In this document: piece after piece, positions 25,047 to 36,970 of the stretch
Numbering within the stretch: the stretch's first letter is position 1
Layout: every line of letters begins with the position of its first letter
Source: Rhodosalinus halophilus
GTDB taxonomy: Bacteria; Pseudomonadota; Alphaproteobacteria; Rhodobacterales; Rhodobacteraceae
Direction: 5' to 3'
Assembly (NCBI RefSeq): GCF_003298775.1
Contig: NZ_QNTQ01000010.1
Coordinates: 62,001-126,000 of the forward strand
Length of the DNA: 64,000 nt
The notes under the pieces: generated by a model
The model's input: only the letters and a program-made list of their open reading frames with translations
The model's database searches: none
Told to the model about the DNA's origin: nothing
Position numbers and translations under genes: made by a program

Positions 25047-26366
25047 ATGAAGATCGCGATGATCGGGACGGGGTATGTGGGGCTCGTCTCGGGGGTGTGT
25101 CTTTCGGATTTCGGGCACGAGGTGGTCTGCGTCGATCGCGACGCGGAGAAGATCGCGCGGCTCGAGCGCGGCGAGGTGCCGATCTACGAGCCGGGGCTCG
25201 ACCGGCTGATGGCGCACAACGTCGAGGGCGGGCGGCTGCGCTTCACGCGCGATCTGGCGCAGGCGCTGGAGGGCGCCGAGGCGGTCTTCATCGCGGTGGG
25301 CACGCCCACGCGGCGCGGCGACGGGCATGCCGATCTCTCCTACGTCATGGCCGCGGCCGAGGAGATCGCGCGCGCCGCGCCCGACGGCGTGGTGATCGTC
25401 ACCAAGTCGACCGTGCCGGTGGGCACCAACCGCAGGGTGCGTGAGGTGGTGGCCGCTGCGAACCCCGCGCTCGACTTCGACGTGGCCTCCAACCCCGAGT
25501 TCCTGCGCGAGGGCGCGGCGATCGACGACTTCATGAAGCCCGACCGCGTGGTGGTGGGCGTCGAGAGCGAGCGCGCGGCGCGGGTGATGTCCGAGATCTA
25601 CCGCCCGCTCTACCTGCGCGAGTTCCCGATCGTGGTGACAGACCTCGAATCGGCCGAGATGATCAAATACGCGGCCAACGCCTTTCTCGCCGCCAAGATC
25701 ACCTTCATCAACGAGATCGCCGCGCTCTGCGAGCGGGTGGGCGCGGACGTGCGCGAGGTCTCGAAGGGCATGGGGCTCGACAATCGCATCGGCAACAAGT
25801 TCCTGCACGCCGGCCCGGGCTTCGGCGGGTCGTGCTTTCCCAAGGACACCCGCGCGCTCGCCCGCATCGGCCAGGAGCACGGCATGGCGCTGCAGATCAC
25901 CGAGGCGGTCATCAAGATCAACGAGGAGGTCAAGCGGCGGATGGTCGAGAAGCTGCTCGATCTCTGCGGCGGCAGCTTCAACGGCCGGACGGTGGCGGTT
26001 CTGGGCGTCACCTTCAAGCCCGAGACCGACGACATGCGCGAGGCGCCCGCGCTCACCATCGTGCCCGCGCTGGTGGGCGGCGGCGCGCGGGTTCGGGTGA
26101 CCGACCCGCAGGGCCGGCGGGAGGGCGAGGCGCTGCTGCCCGGGGTGGACTGGCAGGACGACCCCTATGCGGCCGCCGAGGGCGCCGACCTGCTGGTCAT
26201 CCTGACGGAATGGAACGAGTTCCGCGCCCTGGACCTCAGCGATATCGCGGGCCGCATGGCCACCCCCCGCCTCGCCGACCTGCGCAACGTCTACTCCGCC
26301 GACGCCGCACGCGACGCCGGCTTCACCGCCTATGCGGCGGTGGGACGGCGCGGGTTCGGGGAGTGA
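25047..26366 (+). CDS. ugd: UDP-glucose 6-dehydrogenase
   Basis: A 439-residue enzyme oxidising UDP-glucose to UDP-glucuronate with two NAD+. The Rossmann loop is MKIAMIGTGYVGLVSGVCLS, the central domain has the SNPEFLREG motif, and the catalytic cysteine lies in GFGGSCFPKDTRAL. The C-terminal domain includes LGVTFKPETDDMREAPA. Length and motifs are complete. It provides uronic acid precursor for exopolysaccharide or capsule. The codon use is markedly GC-rich (many GCG/CGC runs) compared with the coiled-coil genes that follow. Confidence 0.95.
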   Translation: MKIAMIGTGYVGLVSGVCLSDFGHEVVCVDRDAEKIARLERGEVPIYEPGLDRLMAHNVEGGRLRFTRDLAQALEGAEAVFIAVGTPTRRGDGHADLSYVMAAAEEIARAAPDGVVIVTKSTVPVGTNRRVREVVAAANPALDFDVASNPEFLREGAAIDDFMKPDRVVVGVESERAARVMSEIYRPLYLREFPIVVTDLESAEMIKYAANAFLAAKITFINEIAALCERVGADVREVSKGMGLDNRIGNKFLHAGPGFGGSCFPKDTRALARIGQEHGMALQITEAVIKINEEVKRRMVEKLLDLCGGSFNGRTVAVLGVTFKPETDDMREAPALTIVPALVGGGARVRVTDPQGRREGEALLPGVDWQDDPYAAAEGADLLVILTEWNEFRALDLSDIAGRMATPRLADLRNVYSADAARDAGFTAYAAVGRRGFGE

Positions 26367-26477
26367 GGTCGCACCCTGCTTCAGCAGCGAAGGCGATTCC
26401 TGCTTTCCCACGGTTGCGGGCTTGCACTTGCCGGGGCAAGGCTGGAAAACTCCTGGGCGTCGAACGCGAGGGACGAC

Positions 26478-27008
26478 ATGGCGGGGCAGGCTGACGTGCG
26501 GAACGGTCAGGCAGGTGGCAGCGATGCGACGCAGGCATCGAAGCGCGCCGCGGAACCGGCGGAATCTGTGGTCGATCCGGCCAATCCTGCCGAGTTGCAG
26601 GCGCGCTACGAACGTCTCCTGGCTCAGAATACCTCGATGGCGGTGAACCTCGGCCGGCTGCGCCAGGAGCTCGAGAGACGGAAGGCCGAGGCGGCCTCGG
26701 CGACCGACGCGGCCGAGCGCGAGAACAAGAGGTTCGAGTCCGAAATAAAGGCCCGCTTCGAAGAGATCGCGCGTCTGACGGAGATGCTCGAGGAGCGCCG
26801 CGAGGCCGCCGACGCCCGGATCGCGGAGTTGCAGCAGCGTCACGACGACGTGGTGGCCTACGCCGCGCAACTGGAGCATGCGCATCTTTCGATGCTCGAA
26901 AGCACCTCATGGAAGCTCACCGCGCCCGTCCGCGCTCTCGTCCGCGTATTGGCGCGCCACCCGAAGCCGCAGAGGTTCCGGGCGCGTTTTCTGAACTATG
27001 GCGAATGA
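26478..27008 (+). CDS. Coiled-coil protein with GT-associated C-terminal tail
   Basis: A 176-residue protein of unknown function. After a short polar N-terminus, residues about 40-135 are charged and heptad-like (ELQARYERLLAQN through RIAELQQRHDDV), predicting a long coiled coil. The C-terminus STSWKLTAPVRALVRVLARH resembles the amphipathic tail found at the ends of many glycosyltransferases and FkbM methyltransferases of surface-polysaccharide loci. It overlaps the next gene by 11 bases, so the two are translationally coupled. A scaffold role for the downstream enzymes is my inference. Confidence 0.7.
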   Translation: MAGQADVRNGQAGGSDATQASKRAAEPAESVVDPANPAELQARYERLLAQNTSMAVNLGRLRQELERRKAEAASATDAAERENKRFESEIKARFEEIARLTEMLEERREAADARIAELQQRHDDVVAYAAQLEHAHLSMLESTSWKLTAPVRALVRVLARHPKPQRFRARFLNYGE

Positions 27009-29070
27009 GACGCGCCATCGCGCGGCACCGCGACACGAGGACATGAGCCGAGGCATGCAGCCGGTCTCCCCTCCCGACGCATGGCATGCTCCGGACGGCG
27101 CAGCGCCGGCTCCGCTCATGGTCTGGCTCCAGCCGTCGGGCATGCGCGAACACGTCGAAGCCTACCTTTGCAAGCTCCTGATGGACGAGACGCCGCCCGA
27201 GACCCTTTCCGACCTCGCCGAAGCGGAGGACCGGCTTGGAGGCAACCCGCAGGCCCGGCTTCTGCTCGTCTGCGACGCCCCGCTCGCTGTCCTCGCAGAG
27301 GGCATGGCGGAGGGGATCCCGCCCACGGAGCGACTCTCGCGCTGGGAAGCCGAAATCCGTGACGTCCTCCGGCTCCTTCGCCGCAATCGTCGGCGTGCGA
27401 CCGTCGCCTCCACAGACATGATCGTTCGCAATCCGGAGGGCTTGCGGCGCCATCTGGCCCTGCCTCCGCTGAACGAAGCGACGCCGGCCCCGCCGGCGCC
27501 TCCGGAGGACCCGAGGGATCCGGTTCTTCAACTGCTCGCCGCAGAGGCGCTGGCGAAGACGCCTGCAGCCCGCGCCCTGGCGGGAGAGCTGGAAGCCAGT
27601 GCGCCGAATCTCGGCGGGGAGGGTCTTCTGGCACGACAGGAGGATCCGGACAGTACCTTCCAACGCTATCAGGAGACGCGCCGGTCCGCCGCGCAAGCCG
27701 AAGCCGTCCTGATGGACCAGCTTCTGCATGCTCAGGAACAGGCCGAGCAGGGCTATGCCGAGGCGCGGCGCGCCGAAGCGCAGGCCGCCGAACTTCGCGA
27801 CAGGCTCGAACTGTCCGACCAGGAAAGCAGCCAGCTGCGCGAAGAGGTCCGGCGTCTCGGCGAGGATTTGGCGAAGAGCAACGAACAGACGGCGCGCCTG
27901 CAGAACGACGTGCAATCCGCTCGAGCAGAGGCCGCTGAGCTTCGCGACAAGGTCGAACTGTCCGACGAGGAAAACAGCCAGCTGCGCGCAGAGGTTCGGC
28001 GTCTCGGCGAGGATTTGGCGAAGAGCAACGAACAGACGGCGCGCCTGCAGAACGACGTGCAATCCGCTCGAGCAGAGGCCGCTGAGCTTCGCGACAAGGT
28101 CGAACTGTCCGACGAGGAAAACAGCCAGCTGCGCGCAGAGGTTCGGCGTCTCGGCGAGGATTTGGCGAAGAGCAACGAACAGACGGCGCGCCTGCAGAAC
28201 GACGTGCAATCCGCTCGAGCAGAGGCCGCTGAGCTTCGCGACAAGGTCGAACTGTCCGACGAGGAAAACAGCCAGCTGCGCGCAGAGGTTCGGCGTCTCG
28301 GCGAGGATTTGGCGAAGAGCAACGAACAGACGGCGCGCCTGCAGAACGACGTGCAATCCGCTCGAGCAGAGGCCGCTGAGCTTCGCGACAAGGTCGAACT
28401 GTCCGACGAGGAAAACAGCCAGCTGCGCGCAGAGGTTCGGCGTCTCGGCGAGGATTTGGCGAAGAGCAACGAACAGACGGCGCGCCTGCAGAACGACGTG
28501 CAATCCGCTCGAGCAGAGGCCGCTGAGCTTCGCGACAAGGTCGAACTGTCCGACGAGGAAAACAGCCAGCTGCGCGAAGAACTCAGGGAGACGAACGAAA
28601 AGCTCGCGGAGAGCGGCGACGACTTGGCGAAGAGCGAAGAGGACCGCCGACGCCTCGAGCGGATCAACGAGCAGCTGAACCAGGGCCTGGAGAGCCATCA
28701 GGTCCAGTTGCGCGACGCGGAACGGGAGAAGGCGCAGCTTCTGGATCAGCTGCAACAGCTGCATGACCTGCGCGAGGAGCTCGAGGCGCATTTCTTCCGG
28801 GCAGAAGACGCGGAACGCGAACTCGCCCGACGGGAGAAAGAGCTGTCTCGCCGCCACGCCGAGACCGAGGCGCTCACGCAGAAACGCGAGGCGCTGGAGG
28901 CGCGTGTCCGTGACCTCGACTCCAAGATGAAAGCGCAAGCGGCGCAGATTTCGGACAAGGAGCACAGGATCGCTGAACTCCAGTCCGCCCTCGACTTGGC
29001 GCGACGCCCTGTCACGTCGGGTCCCTTCGGCTTCATCCGCCGCGCATTCACCCGGGAAGGCGATCGATGA
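26998..29070 (+). CDS. Large coiled-coil protein with perfect 49-residue repeats
   Basis: A 690-residue protein. Residues about 40-165 form a globular, perhaps nucleotide-fold-like domain (LMVWLQPSGMREHVEAYL, LLLVCDAPLAVLAEGM, VASTDMIVRNPEGL). It is followed by a proline-rich linker and, from about residue 225, a very long coiled coil reaching almost to the C-terminus. Inside the coil are identical 49-residue units (seven heptads) starting AELRDKVELSDEENSQLR and containing LAKSNEQTARLQNDVQ. No membrane segment or signal peptide is visible. It overlaps its upstream neighbour by 11 bases and the downstream methyltransferase-like gene by 4 (ATGA), so all are one operon. Function unknown; a structural scaffold or length ruler is possible. 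Confidence 0.75.
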   Translation: MANETRHRAAPRHEDMSRGMQPVSPPDAWHAPDGAAPAPLMVWLQPSGMREHVEAYLCKLLMDETPPETLSDLAEAEDRLGGNPQARLLLVCDAPLAVLAEGMAEGIPPTERLSRWEAEIRDVLRLLRRNRRRATVASTDMIVRNPEGLRRHLALPPLNEATPAPPAPPEDPRDPVLQLLAAEALAKTPAARALAGELEASAPNLGGEGLLARQEDPDSTFQRYQETRRSAAQAEAVLMDQLLHAQEQAEQGYAEARRAEAQAAELRDRLELSDQESSQLREEVRRLGEDLAKSNEQTARLQNDVQSARAEAAELRDKVELSDEENSQLRAEVRRLGEDLAKSNEQTARLQNDVQSARAEAAELRDKVELSDEENSQLRAEVRRLGEDLAKSNEQTARLQNDVQSARAEAAELRDKVELSDEENSQLRAEVRRLGEDLAKSNEQTARLQNDVQSARAEAAELRDKVELSDEENSQLRAEVRRLGEDLAKSNEQTARLQNDVQSARAEAAELRDKVELSDEENSQLREELRETNEKLAESGDDLAKSEEDRRRLERINEQLNQGLESHQVQLRDAEREKAQLLDQLQQLHDLREELEAHFFRAEDAERELARREKELSRRHAETEALTQKREALEARVRDLDSKMKAQAAQISDKEHRIAELQSALDLARRPVTSGPFGFIRRAFTREGDR
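27784..28576 (+). repeat. Tandem 147-bp coding repeats (about five and a half units)
   Basis: Units begin at 27784, 27931, 28078, 28225, 28372 and 28519. Units two to five are identical base for base as far as I can read. The first differs in its 5' third, and the last departs from the pattern after 28576. The period of 147 bases equals 49 codons or seven heptads, so copy-number changes keep both reading frame and coiled-coil register. Identity at silent positions points to recent expansion or gene conversion. Confidence 0.93.
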
Positions 29071-29903
29071 GTGAGGACTGGACGGACAGTATCGCCACGA
29101 TCGGCTCGACGACGCCGCTCTCCGTCATCCTGCACATCGGGGCGGGAAGCGGGGCCGACCTTAAGGCCTGTCTCGAAACAGGGGCCGGGTCCGTGATCGC
29201 CGTGGAGCCGGATCCTGTCTCCCTGGCCGATCTCGAACGCGGCGCCGCAGGAGAAACACGCGTCCGGGTGCTGCCGGTCGCCGTGACAGAGGGACCCGCG
29301 CAGAGGGCCGCCTTCCATGTCTACAACATGGCGTGCCTGTCGGGGCTGAAGCCGCCGCAGGGACTCGAGGAGCTTTTGCCCGGGCTGAAGGAAACCGCGC
29401 GTCCCGTGGTCAGCACACGGGATGCCGCAGATCTCTTGTCGGAGTGCTTTCCCCAAGCTGCGCGGCAGGACGATTCGCATCCACCCGGGCTTCTGATCAT
29501 CGATGCGCCGTCGAGCGCCGCGCAGGTTGTCAGGGCGCTGATCTCGGCCGGGCTCACACGGCAGTTTTGGCATATTCTCCTGCGCGCCCCGGAAGAGGCA
29601 TACTGGCCCCAGAGCGACTCCGCCGAAGGATTGCTGCGCCTTCTCGGGGAGGCCGGGTACCGCGTGCAGGAGCGTGACGACGACGATCCCGACTTTCCGC
29701 GGCTGCGACTCGCGCTCGACCCGCTGGCCGAGCATGCCGACAGTCTCGCAAGGCAGAACGCTGCCCTGCAGCAGCGCGTCGAGGAACTGGAAGCCGCCAT
29801 CGAAGAAAAGGAGATGCGCCTCCAGGCGATGCGCCAGGAGCTGAACCGCTTCGAAGGGCAGATGGATCTGCTGGAGCGCATTCTTCTGCGCGACGACGGC
29901 TGA
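29067..29903 (+). CDS. FkbM-like methyltransferase-fold protein with C-terminal coiled coil
   Basis: A 278-residue protein. Residues about 18-50 (LSVILHIGAGSGADLKACLETG followed by VIAVEPDP) look like a SAM-binding Rossmann motif with the acidic end of strand 2. The region around residues 135-200 follows the FkbM layout in weak form (GLLIIDAPSSAAQVVRALISAGL). Residues about 225-275 are a charged coiled coil (ALQQRVEELEAAIEEKEMRLQ). It overlaps the repeat protein gene by 4 bases and is followed 11 bases later by a clearer FkbM methyltransferase. It may be an active or a degenerate methyltransferase; substrate unknown. Confidence 0.62.
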   Translation: MSEDWTDSIATIGSTTPLSVILHIGAGSGADLKACLETGAGSVIAVEPDPVSLADLERGAAGETRVRVLPVAVTEGPAQRAAFHVYNMACLSGLKPPQGLEELLPGLKETARPVVSTRDAADLLSECFPQAARQDDSHPPGLLIIDAPSSAAQVVRALISAGLTRQFWHILLRAPEEAYWPQSDSAEGLLRLLGEAGYRVQERDDDDPDFPRLRLALDPLAEHADSLARQNAALQQRVEELEAAIEEKEMRLQAMRQELNRFEGQMDLLERILLRDDG

Positions 29904-29914
29904 AGAGCGACACG

Positions 29915-31231
29915 ATGGCGAAGAGCCGCAAACGCGAGAAGAAGGTCTCGAAGACCGCCAAGGGCCGAAACGCCGCCCTGGCGAAAGCCGGGAAGCGCTC
30001 GAAAGCGACGGCGCGCGGAACGTCTCCTGCCGCGACGGCGGCACGCGATCTTTGGCGCGCGGGCGACTGGCCGGAATTGCAGCGCAGGGCTGCAAAGGGC
30101 GTTACGGAGCATGCAGATGACGTCGATCTTCTGCTGCTCTCCGCCGCAAGCGCGTTCCGGGAGCAGGAGGCGAGTGCGTGCCAGGATTTGCTGGCGCGGG
30201 CGGCGGAGCTTGGTGCATCAGGACAAGAGCGAAGCCGTCTGCTGTTGTCGGGCCTGCGCGATTCGCTCGGCGCCGCCTGTTGCGCGGCGGGCGACCAGTC
30301 CGCGGCGCGCGCTCATTTCGAGGCAGCGCTCCGCCTTTTGGAGCCCGACGGCGTCGCGAGGCTCGACGTCTTCAAGCGTCACATGCGCGAAGCTGCACGG
30401 CTCGGCCTCTTGGCAGATGCCGCCGGCATGATCGAGGCCGATCTCGACGCTGCGGCCGAGCAACGCGCTGAAGACGATCCGAAGGTCAGGACCCTGCAAA
30501 GCGAACTCGAGTTGCTCCGGCACGAACTGTCGATCGCCCTTCGGCGCGGTCAGATCGGCACGCGACCCGAGCCGCAGCCGGAACGAGAAGACGCACATGC
30601 CATCGAGACCGACGAGGTGCGCCGGCGCGCGACCTCTCAACTCGGGCAGGAACTGTGGGTTCTCGAACGCACAGGCTACAAGCGCGGTGGTTTCTTCGTG
30701 GAGTTCGGCGCGACGGACGGCGTTCTGTTAAGCAATACCTACATGCTCGAGACGGATTTCGCATGGGACGGGATCTGTGCCGAACCCAATCCCGCGTTCC
30801 TGGCGGACCTGCGCGCGAACCGTCGATGCCGCATCTCCGAGGCCTGCATTTCGGACCGAACGGGCAAGCGGGTCGAATTCATCTTTGCGGATGCCTATGG
30901 GGGCTTCACGCAACACGCGGAGAGCGATCAGCACGCCAACAAGCGCGAGGCGTACCGCCGGCAGGGTGCGACGGCCGAGCTGACGACGATCTCGCTGCAC
31001 GACTTTCTGCTGTCAGAGGGAGCGCCGCGCAGGATCGACTATCTCAGCATCGACACGGAAGGCAGCGAATACGAAATCCTGGCGGCCTTCCCCTTCGACG
31101 AATGGGATATCCGGCTCATCACGGTCGAGCACAACTTCACGGACCAGAGACGGCAGATCTTCGATCTGCTCTCGCGCCACGGCTACGCGCGAACCGAAGC
31201 GCAGTGGGACGACTGGTACGAGAAGACATAG
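29915..31231 (+). CDS. FkbM family methyltransferase with N-terminal helical (TPR-like) region
   Basis: A 438-residue protein. The first 35 residues are very lysine/arginine-rich (MAKSRKREKKVSKTAKGR). Residues about 40-180 are alternating helices, TPR-like (AARDLWRAGDWPELQRRAAKG and following). The C-terminal half is an FkbM methyltransferase: GGFFVEFGATDGVLLSNTYMLE (SAM motif I), GICAEPNPAF, and the characteristic IDYLSIDTEGSEYEIL. Such enzymes O-methylate sugars or lipids of cell-surface polymers. It is the last gene of the 26478-31231 cassette and converges with gyrB. The basic N-terminus is unusual for the family and might bind acidic polysaccharide, nucleic acid or the acidic coiled coils upstream. 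Confidence 0.8.
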   Translation: MAKSRKREKKVSKTAKGRNAALAKAGKRSKATARGTSPAATAARDLWRAGDWPELQRRAAKGVTEHADDVDLLLLSAASAFREQEASACQDLLARAAELGASGQERSRLLLSGLRDSLGAACCAAGDQSAARAHFEAALRLLEPDGVARLDVFKRHMREAARLGLLADAAGMIEADLDAAAEQRAEDDPKVRTLQSELELLRHELSIALRRGQIGTRPEPQPEREDAHAIETDEVRRRATSQLGQELWVLERTGYKRGGFFVEFGATDGVLLSNTYMLETDFAWDGICAEPNPAFLADLRANRRCRISEACISDRTGKRVEFIFADAYGGFTQHAESDQHANKREAYRRQGATAELTTISLHDFLLSEGAPRRIDYLSIDTEGSEYEILAAFPFDEWDIRLITVEHNFTDQRRQIFDLLSRHGYARTEAQWDDWYEKT

Positions 31232-31398
31232 AATGGCATCGGTTCGAGGGGATCGCCGGCCCCTGTAGCGCGTCCAGCGTTTCAGGACATGACGCCCCGC
31301 CCGCGCGGCCCGGCACGTGAGTGGCGCAATCAGGGCGCTAACAACCTGTCGAATCCGAACGCCTCGCCGGTCGGCCACCTCTTTCGCGGAACCGTTGT

Positions 31399-34507
<3,109 letters not shown>

Positions 34508-34526
34508 GATCCTCCATCGCCCGGCC

Positions 34527-35648
34527 TCAGAGCGGGCGCAAGTGCGACTCGCCCCCCGCCTCCGTCACCTCAATCCGCTGCGCGCGGTCGCCCAGCGCCT
34601 CGAAGAGGTCCGGCCCCGTGCCGGTCATCCAGGCCTGCGCGCCCAGCGCGCAGACCTCGTCATACAGTGCGGCCCGGCGGCCGGCGTCCAGATGCGCCGC
34701 CACCTCGTCGAGCAGCAGGATGGGCGCCGCTCCGATCTCGCCGGCCAGAGCGCGGGCGTTGGCGAGCACCAGCGAGATGAGAAGCGCCTTCTGCTCGCCC
34801 GTCGAGCACTCCGCCGCGGGCATACCCTTCTCGGCGTAGGTCGCGGCCAGGTCGGCGCGGTGCGGCCCGATCAACGTCCGCCCGGCAGCCAGGTCGCGCC
34901 GCCGCCCCTCGGCGAGCCCGGTCGCCAGGGCCTCTTCCACCTCCGGCATCTCTTCTGGGTATCGCACGCCCAGTTCCGCGGCCGGAAAGGCGGTCTCCGC
35001 CGCAGCCTGCGCCGCCTCCACCCGGTCGAGCGCCGCACGCCGCCCCGCCGCGATCGCCGCTCCGGCCCGCGCCATCTGCGACTCGAGTGCGGCATACCAG
35101 GCCGGGTCGCGCAGATCCTCCTTCAAGAGCCGGTTGCGCTCGCGCATCGCCTTCTCGTAGGCGAGCGCCGCCTCCCCGTGCTCGGGAAAGAAGCTCAGCG
35201 CGATCCGGTCGAGGAACCGCCGGCGCCCGTCCGCGCCTTCCGTCCACAGCCGGTCCATCGCCGGCGTCAGCCAAATCACACGCGCGAGCCGCCCCAGCGC
35301 CAGCTGCGGCGCGCTCTTGCCGTCGACCCGCAGCTCCCGCGCGCCGCCCGCCTCGCACCGCATCTCGATCTCGTGCGCGTGGCCGAGACTCTGCAGCACG
35401 CCCACGACCTTCCAGCCCAGCGCCTCCGGTTTCCGCGACATCTCCTGCACGGCGGCACGCCGCATCCCCCGCCCCGGCGAGAAAAGCGAGACCGCTTCGA
35501 GCAGATTCGTCTTGCCCGCCCCGTTCGGCCCGAAGATGGCGATCGGCCGTCCGTCGGCCGCGACCTCCGCGCGCCGGTGCGAGCGGAAATGCGAGAGCGC
35601 CAGATGGGACAGATAGAGGCCCGGCACCCCCGGTCCTTCCTCTTGCAA
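34527..35648 (-). CDS. recF: DNA replication/repair protein RecF
   Basis: A 373-residue SMC-like ATPase that loads RecA at gaps with RecO and RecR. Walker A is FGPNGAGKTNLLEAVSLFSPGRGMR, the signature region contains STGEQKALLISLVLANA, and Walker B is PILLLDEVAAHLD. Length is usual for RecF. It follows dnaN on the same strand after about 47 bases, in the conserved dnaA-dnaN-recF order. Confidence 0.95.
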   Translation of the reverse strand: MQEEGPGVPGLYLSHLALSHFRSHRRAEVAADGRPIAIFGPNGAGKTNLLEAVSLFSPGRGMRRAAVQEMSRKPEALGWKVVGVLQSLGHAHEIEMRCEAGGARELRVDGKSAPQLALGRLARVIWLTPAMDRLWTEGADGRRRFLDRIALSFFPEHGEAALAYEKAMRERNRLLKEDLRDPAWYAALESQMARAGAAIAAGRRAALDRVEAAQAAAETAFPAAELGVRYPEEMPEVEEALATGLAEGRRRDLAAGRTLIGPHRADLAATYAEKGMPAAECSTGEQKALLISLVLANARALAGEIGAAPILLLDEVAAHLDAGRRAALYDEVCALGAQAWMTGTGPDLFEALGDRAQRIEVTEAGGESHLRPL

Positions 35649-35695
35649 GAAATCCCCCCGCCGGAGGCAGCCGCGTCAGCGGCTCAGACGGCGGC

Positions 35696-36814
35696 TCACA
35701 CCCGCATCGGCATCACGACATAGATCGCCGAGGCGTCGTCGCCCTCGCGCATCAGCGTGGGATCGCCGGAGGAGTTGAAGAGAAAGACCGCGTTCTCGCG
35801 ATCTACCTGGCTCGCGATCTCCAGCAGATACTTCGCGTTGAAGCCGATCTCGAGCCGTTCGTCCTGATAGGCCACGGCCAGTTCCTCTTCGGCGGCGCCG
35901 CTGTCGGGGGCGTTGACCGAGAGGACCAGCCGATCGTCCTCCATCTGCATCTTCACTGCGCGCGAGCGCTCGGAACTCACCGTCGCCACGCGATCCACGG
36001 CCTTGGCGAAATCGGCTGCGTCGACCTCGAGCCGCCGGGTGTTACCCTGTGGAATGACCCGGGCGTAGTCGGGGAAGGTGCCGTCGATCACCTTCGAGGT
36101 CAGGGTGATGTCGGGTGTAGCGAAACGCACCTTGGTCTCGCTGACCGAGACCGCGATCTGCGCCTCGTCGTCGTCGAGCAGCTTGCGCAGCTCGCCCACG
36201 GTCTTGCGCGGCACGATGACGCCCGGCATCTCCTCGGCGCCCTCGGGCAGGGCGGCGTCGATCCGGGCCAGGCGATGGCCGTCGGTCGCGACGCAACGCA
36301 GCACGCGGCCTTCCTCGCCCTCGGCCACATGCATGTACACGCCGTTGAGGTAGTAGCGCGTCTCCTCGGTCGAGATCGCGAACTTCGACTTGTCGAAGAG
36401 CCGACGGAGCACCGGCGCGGGTGCTGCGAAATTCGCCGTGTATTCCGAGGAGGCCATCACCGGGAAGTCCTCCTTGGGCAGGGTGGCGAGCGAGAAATGC
36501 GACCGCCCCGCCGTCACCGACAGCCGGCCCGAGGCGCCGTCGTCGGCCAGGGTGACCAGCGCGCCGTCGGGCAGCTTGCGCACGATCTCGTGCAGGGTCA
36601 CGGCGCTGACGGTGGTGCCGCCGGCGCGTTCGACCTGCGCCGGGGCCCGGTCCACGACCTCGATGTCGAGATCCGTGGCTCGGAACCGGACGTCGGAGCC
36701 CTCCGCCTCGATCAGCACGTTGGCGAGGATCGGGATCGTGTTGCGCCGTTCCACGACCGACTGCGCCTGCGCCACGGCCTTCAGAAGCGCGCCGCGCTCG
36801 ATGCTGATCTTCAT
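35696..36814 (-). CDS. dnaN: DNA polymerase III beta subunit (sliding clamp)
   Basis: A 372-residue clamp with the three-domain DnaN layout, starting MKISIERGALLKAVAQAQSVVERRNTIPIL and ending SAIYVVMPMRV. It forms the ring that tethers polymerase III and other clamp-binding proteins to DNA. The ATG at 36814 begins the family-typical N-terminus. It lies 156 bases downstream of dnaA and may share its transcript. Confidence 0.97.
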   Translation of the reverse strand: MKISIERGALLKAVAQAQSVVERRNTIPILANVLIEAEGSDVRFRATDLDIEVVDRAPAQVERAGGTTVSAVTLHEIVRKLPDGALVTLADDGASGRLSVTAGRSHFSLATLPKEDFPVMASSEYTANFAAPAPVLRRLFDKSKFAISTEETRYYLNGVYMHVAEGEEGRVLRCVATDGHRLARIDAALPEGAEEMPGVIVPRKTVGELRKLLDDDEAQIAVSVSETKVRFATPDITLTSKVIDGTFPDYARVIPQGNTRRLEVDAADFAKAVDRVATVSSERSRAVKMQMEDDRLVLSVNAPDSGAAEEELAVAYQDERLEIGFNAKYLLEIASQVDRENAVFLFNSSGDPTLMREGDDASAIYVVMPMRV

Positions 36815-36970
36815 TCGTCTGTCCCTCCGTTCCGGCCGGAGGCACACCCTAGCCGGTTGCCCCTGCCGCACAAGAGTTTTGCGGTTTTGTCGGCCGGATC
36901 GCGGCACCCGTCAAGAGCGCCGCCCGGAGCGATGACGCGCCAGAATGCGCGAGACCGGATCGCGCGGCGC

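Noticed and set aside
27784-28576. CRISPR array or mobile repeat interpretation of the 147-bp repeats
   Set aside because: There are no spacers, the repeats are directly adjacent and in frame, and they encode heptads within a larger protein.
31232-31398. Shared terminator between the FkbM methyltransferase gene and gyrB
   Set aside because: The 167-base convergent gap has no clear hairpin with a T run on either strand by eye.
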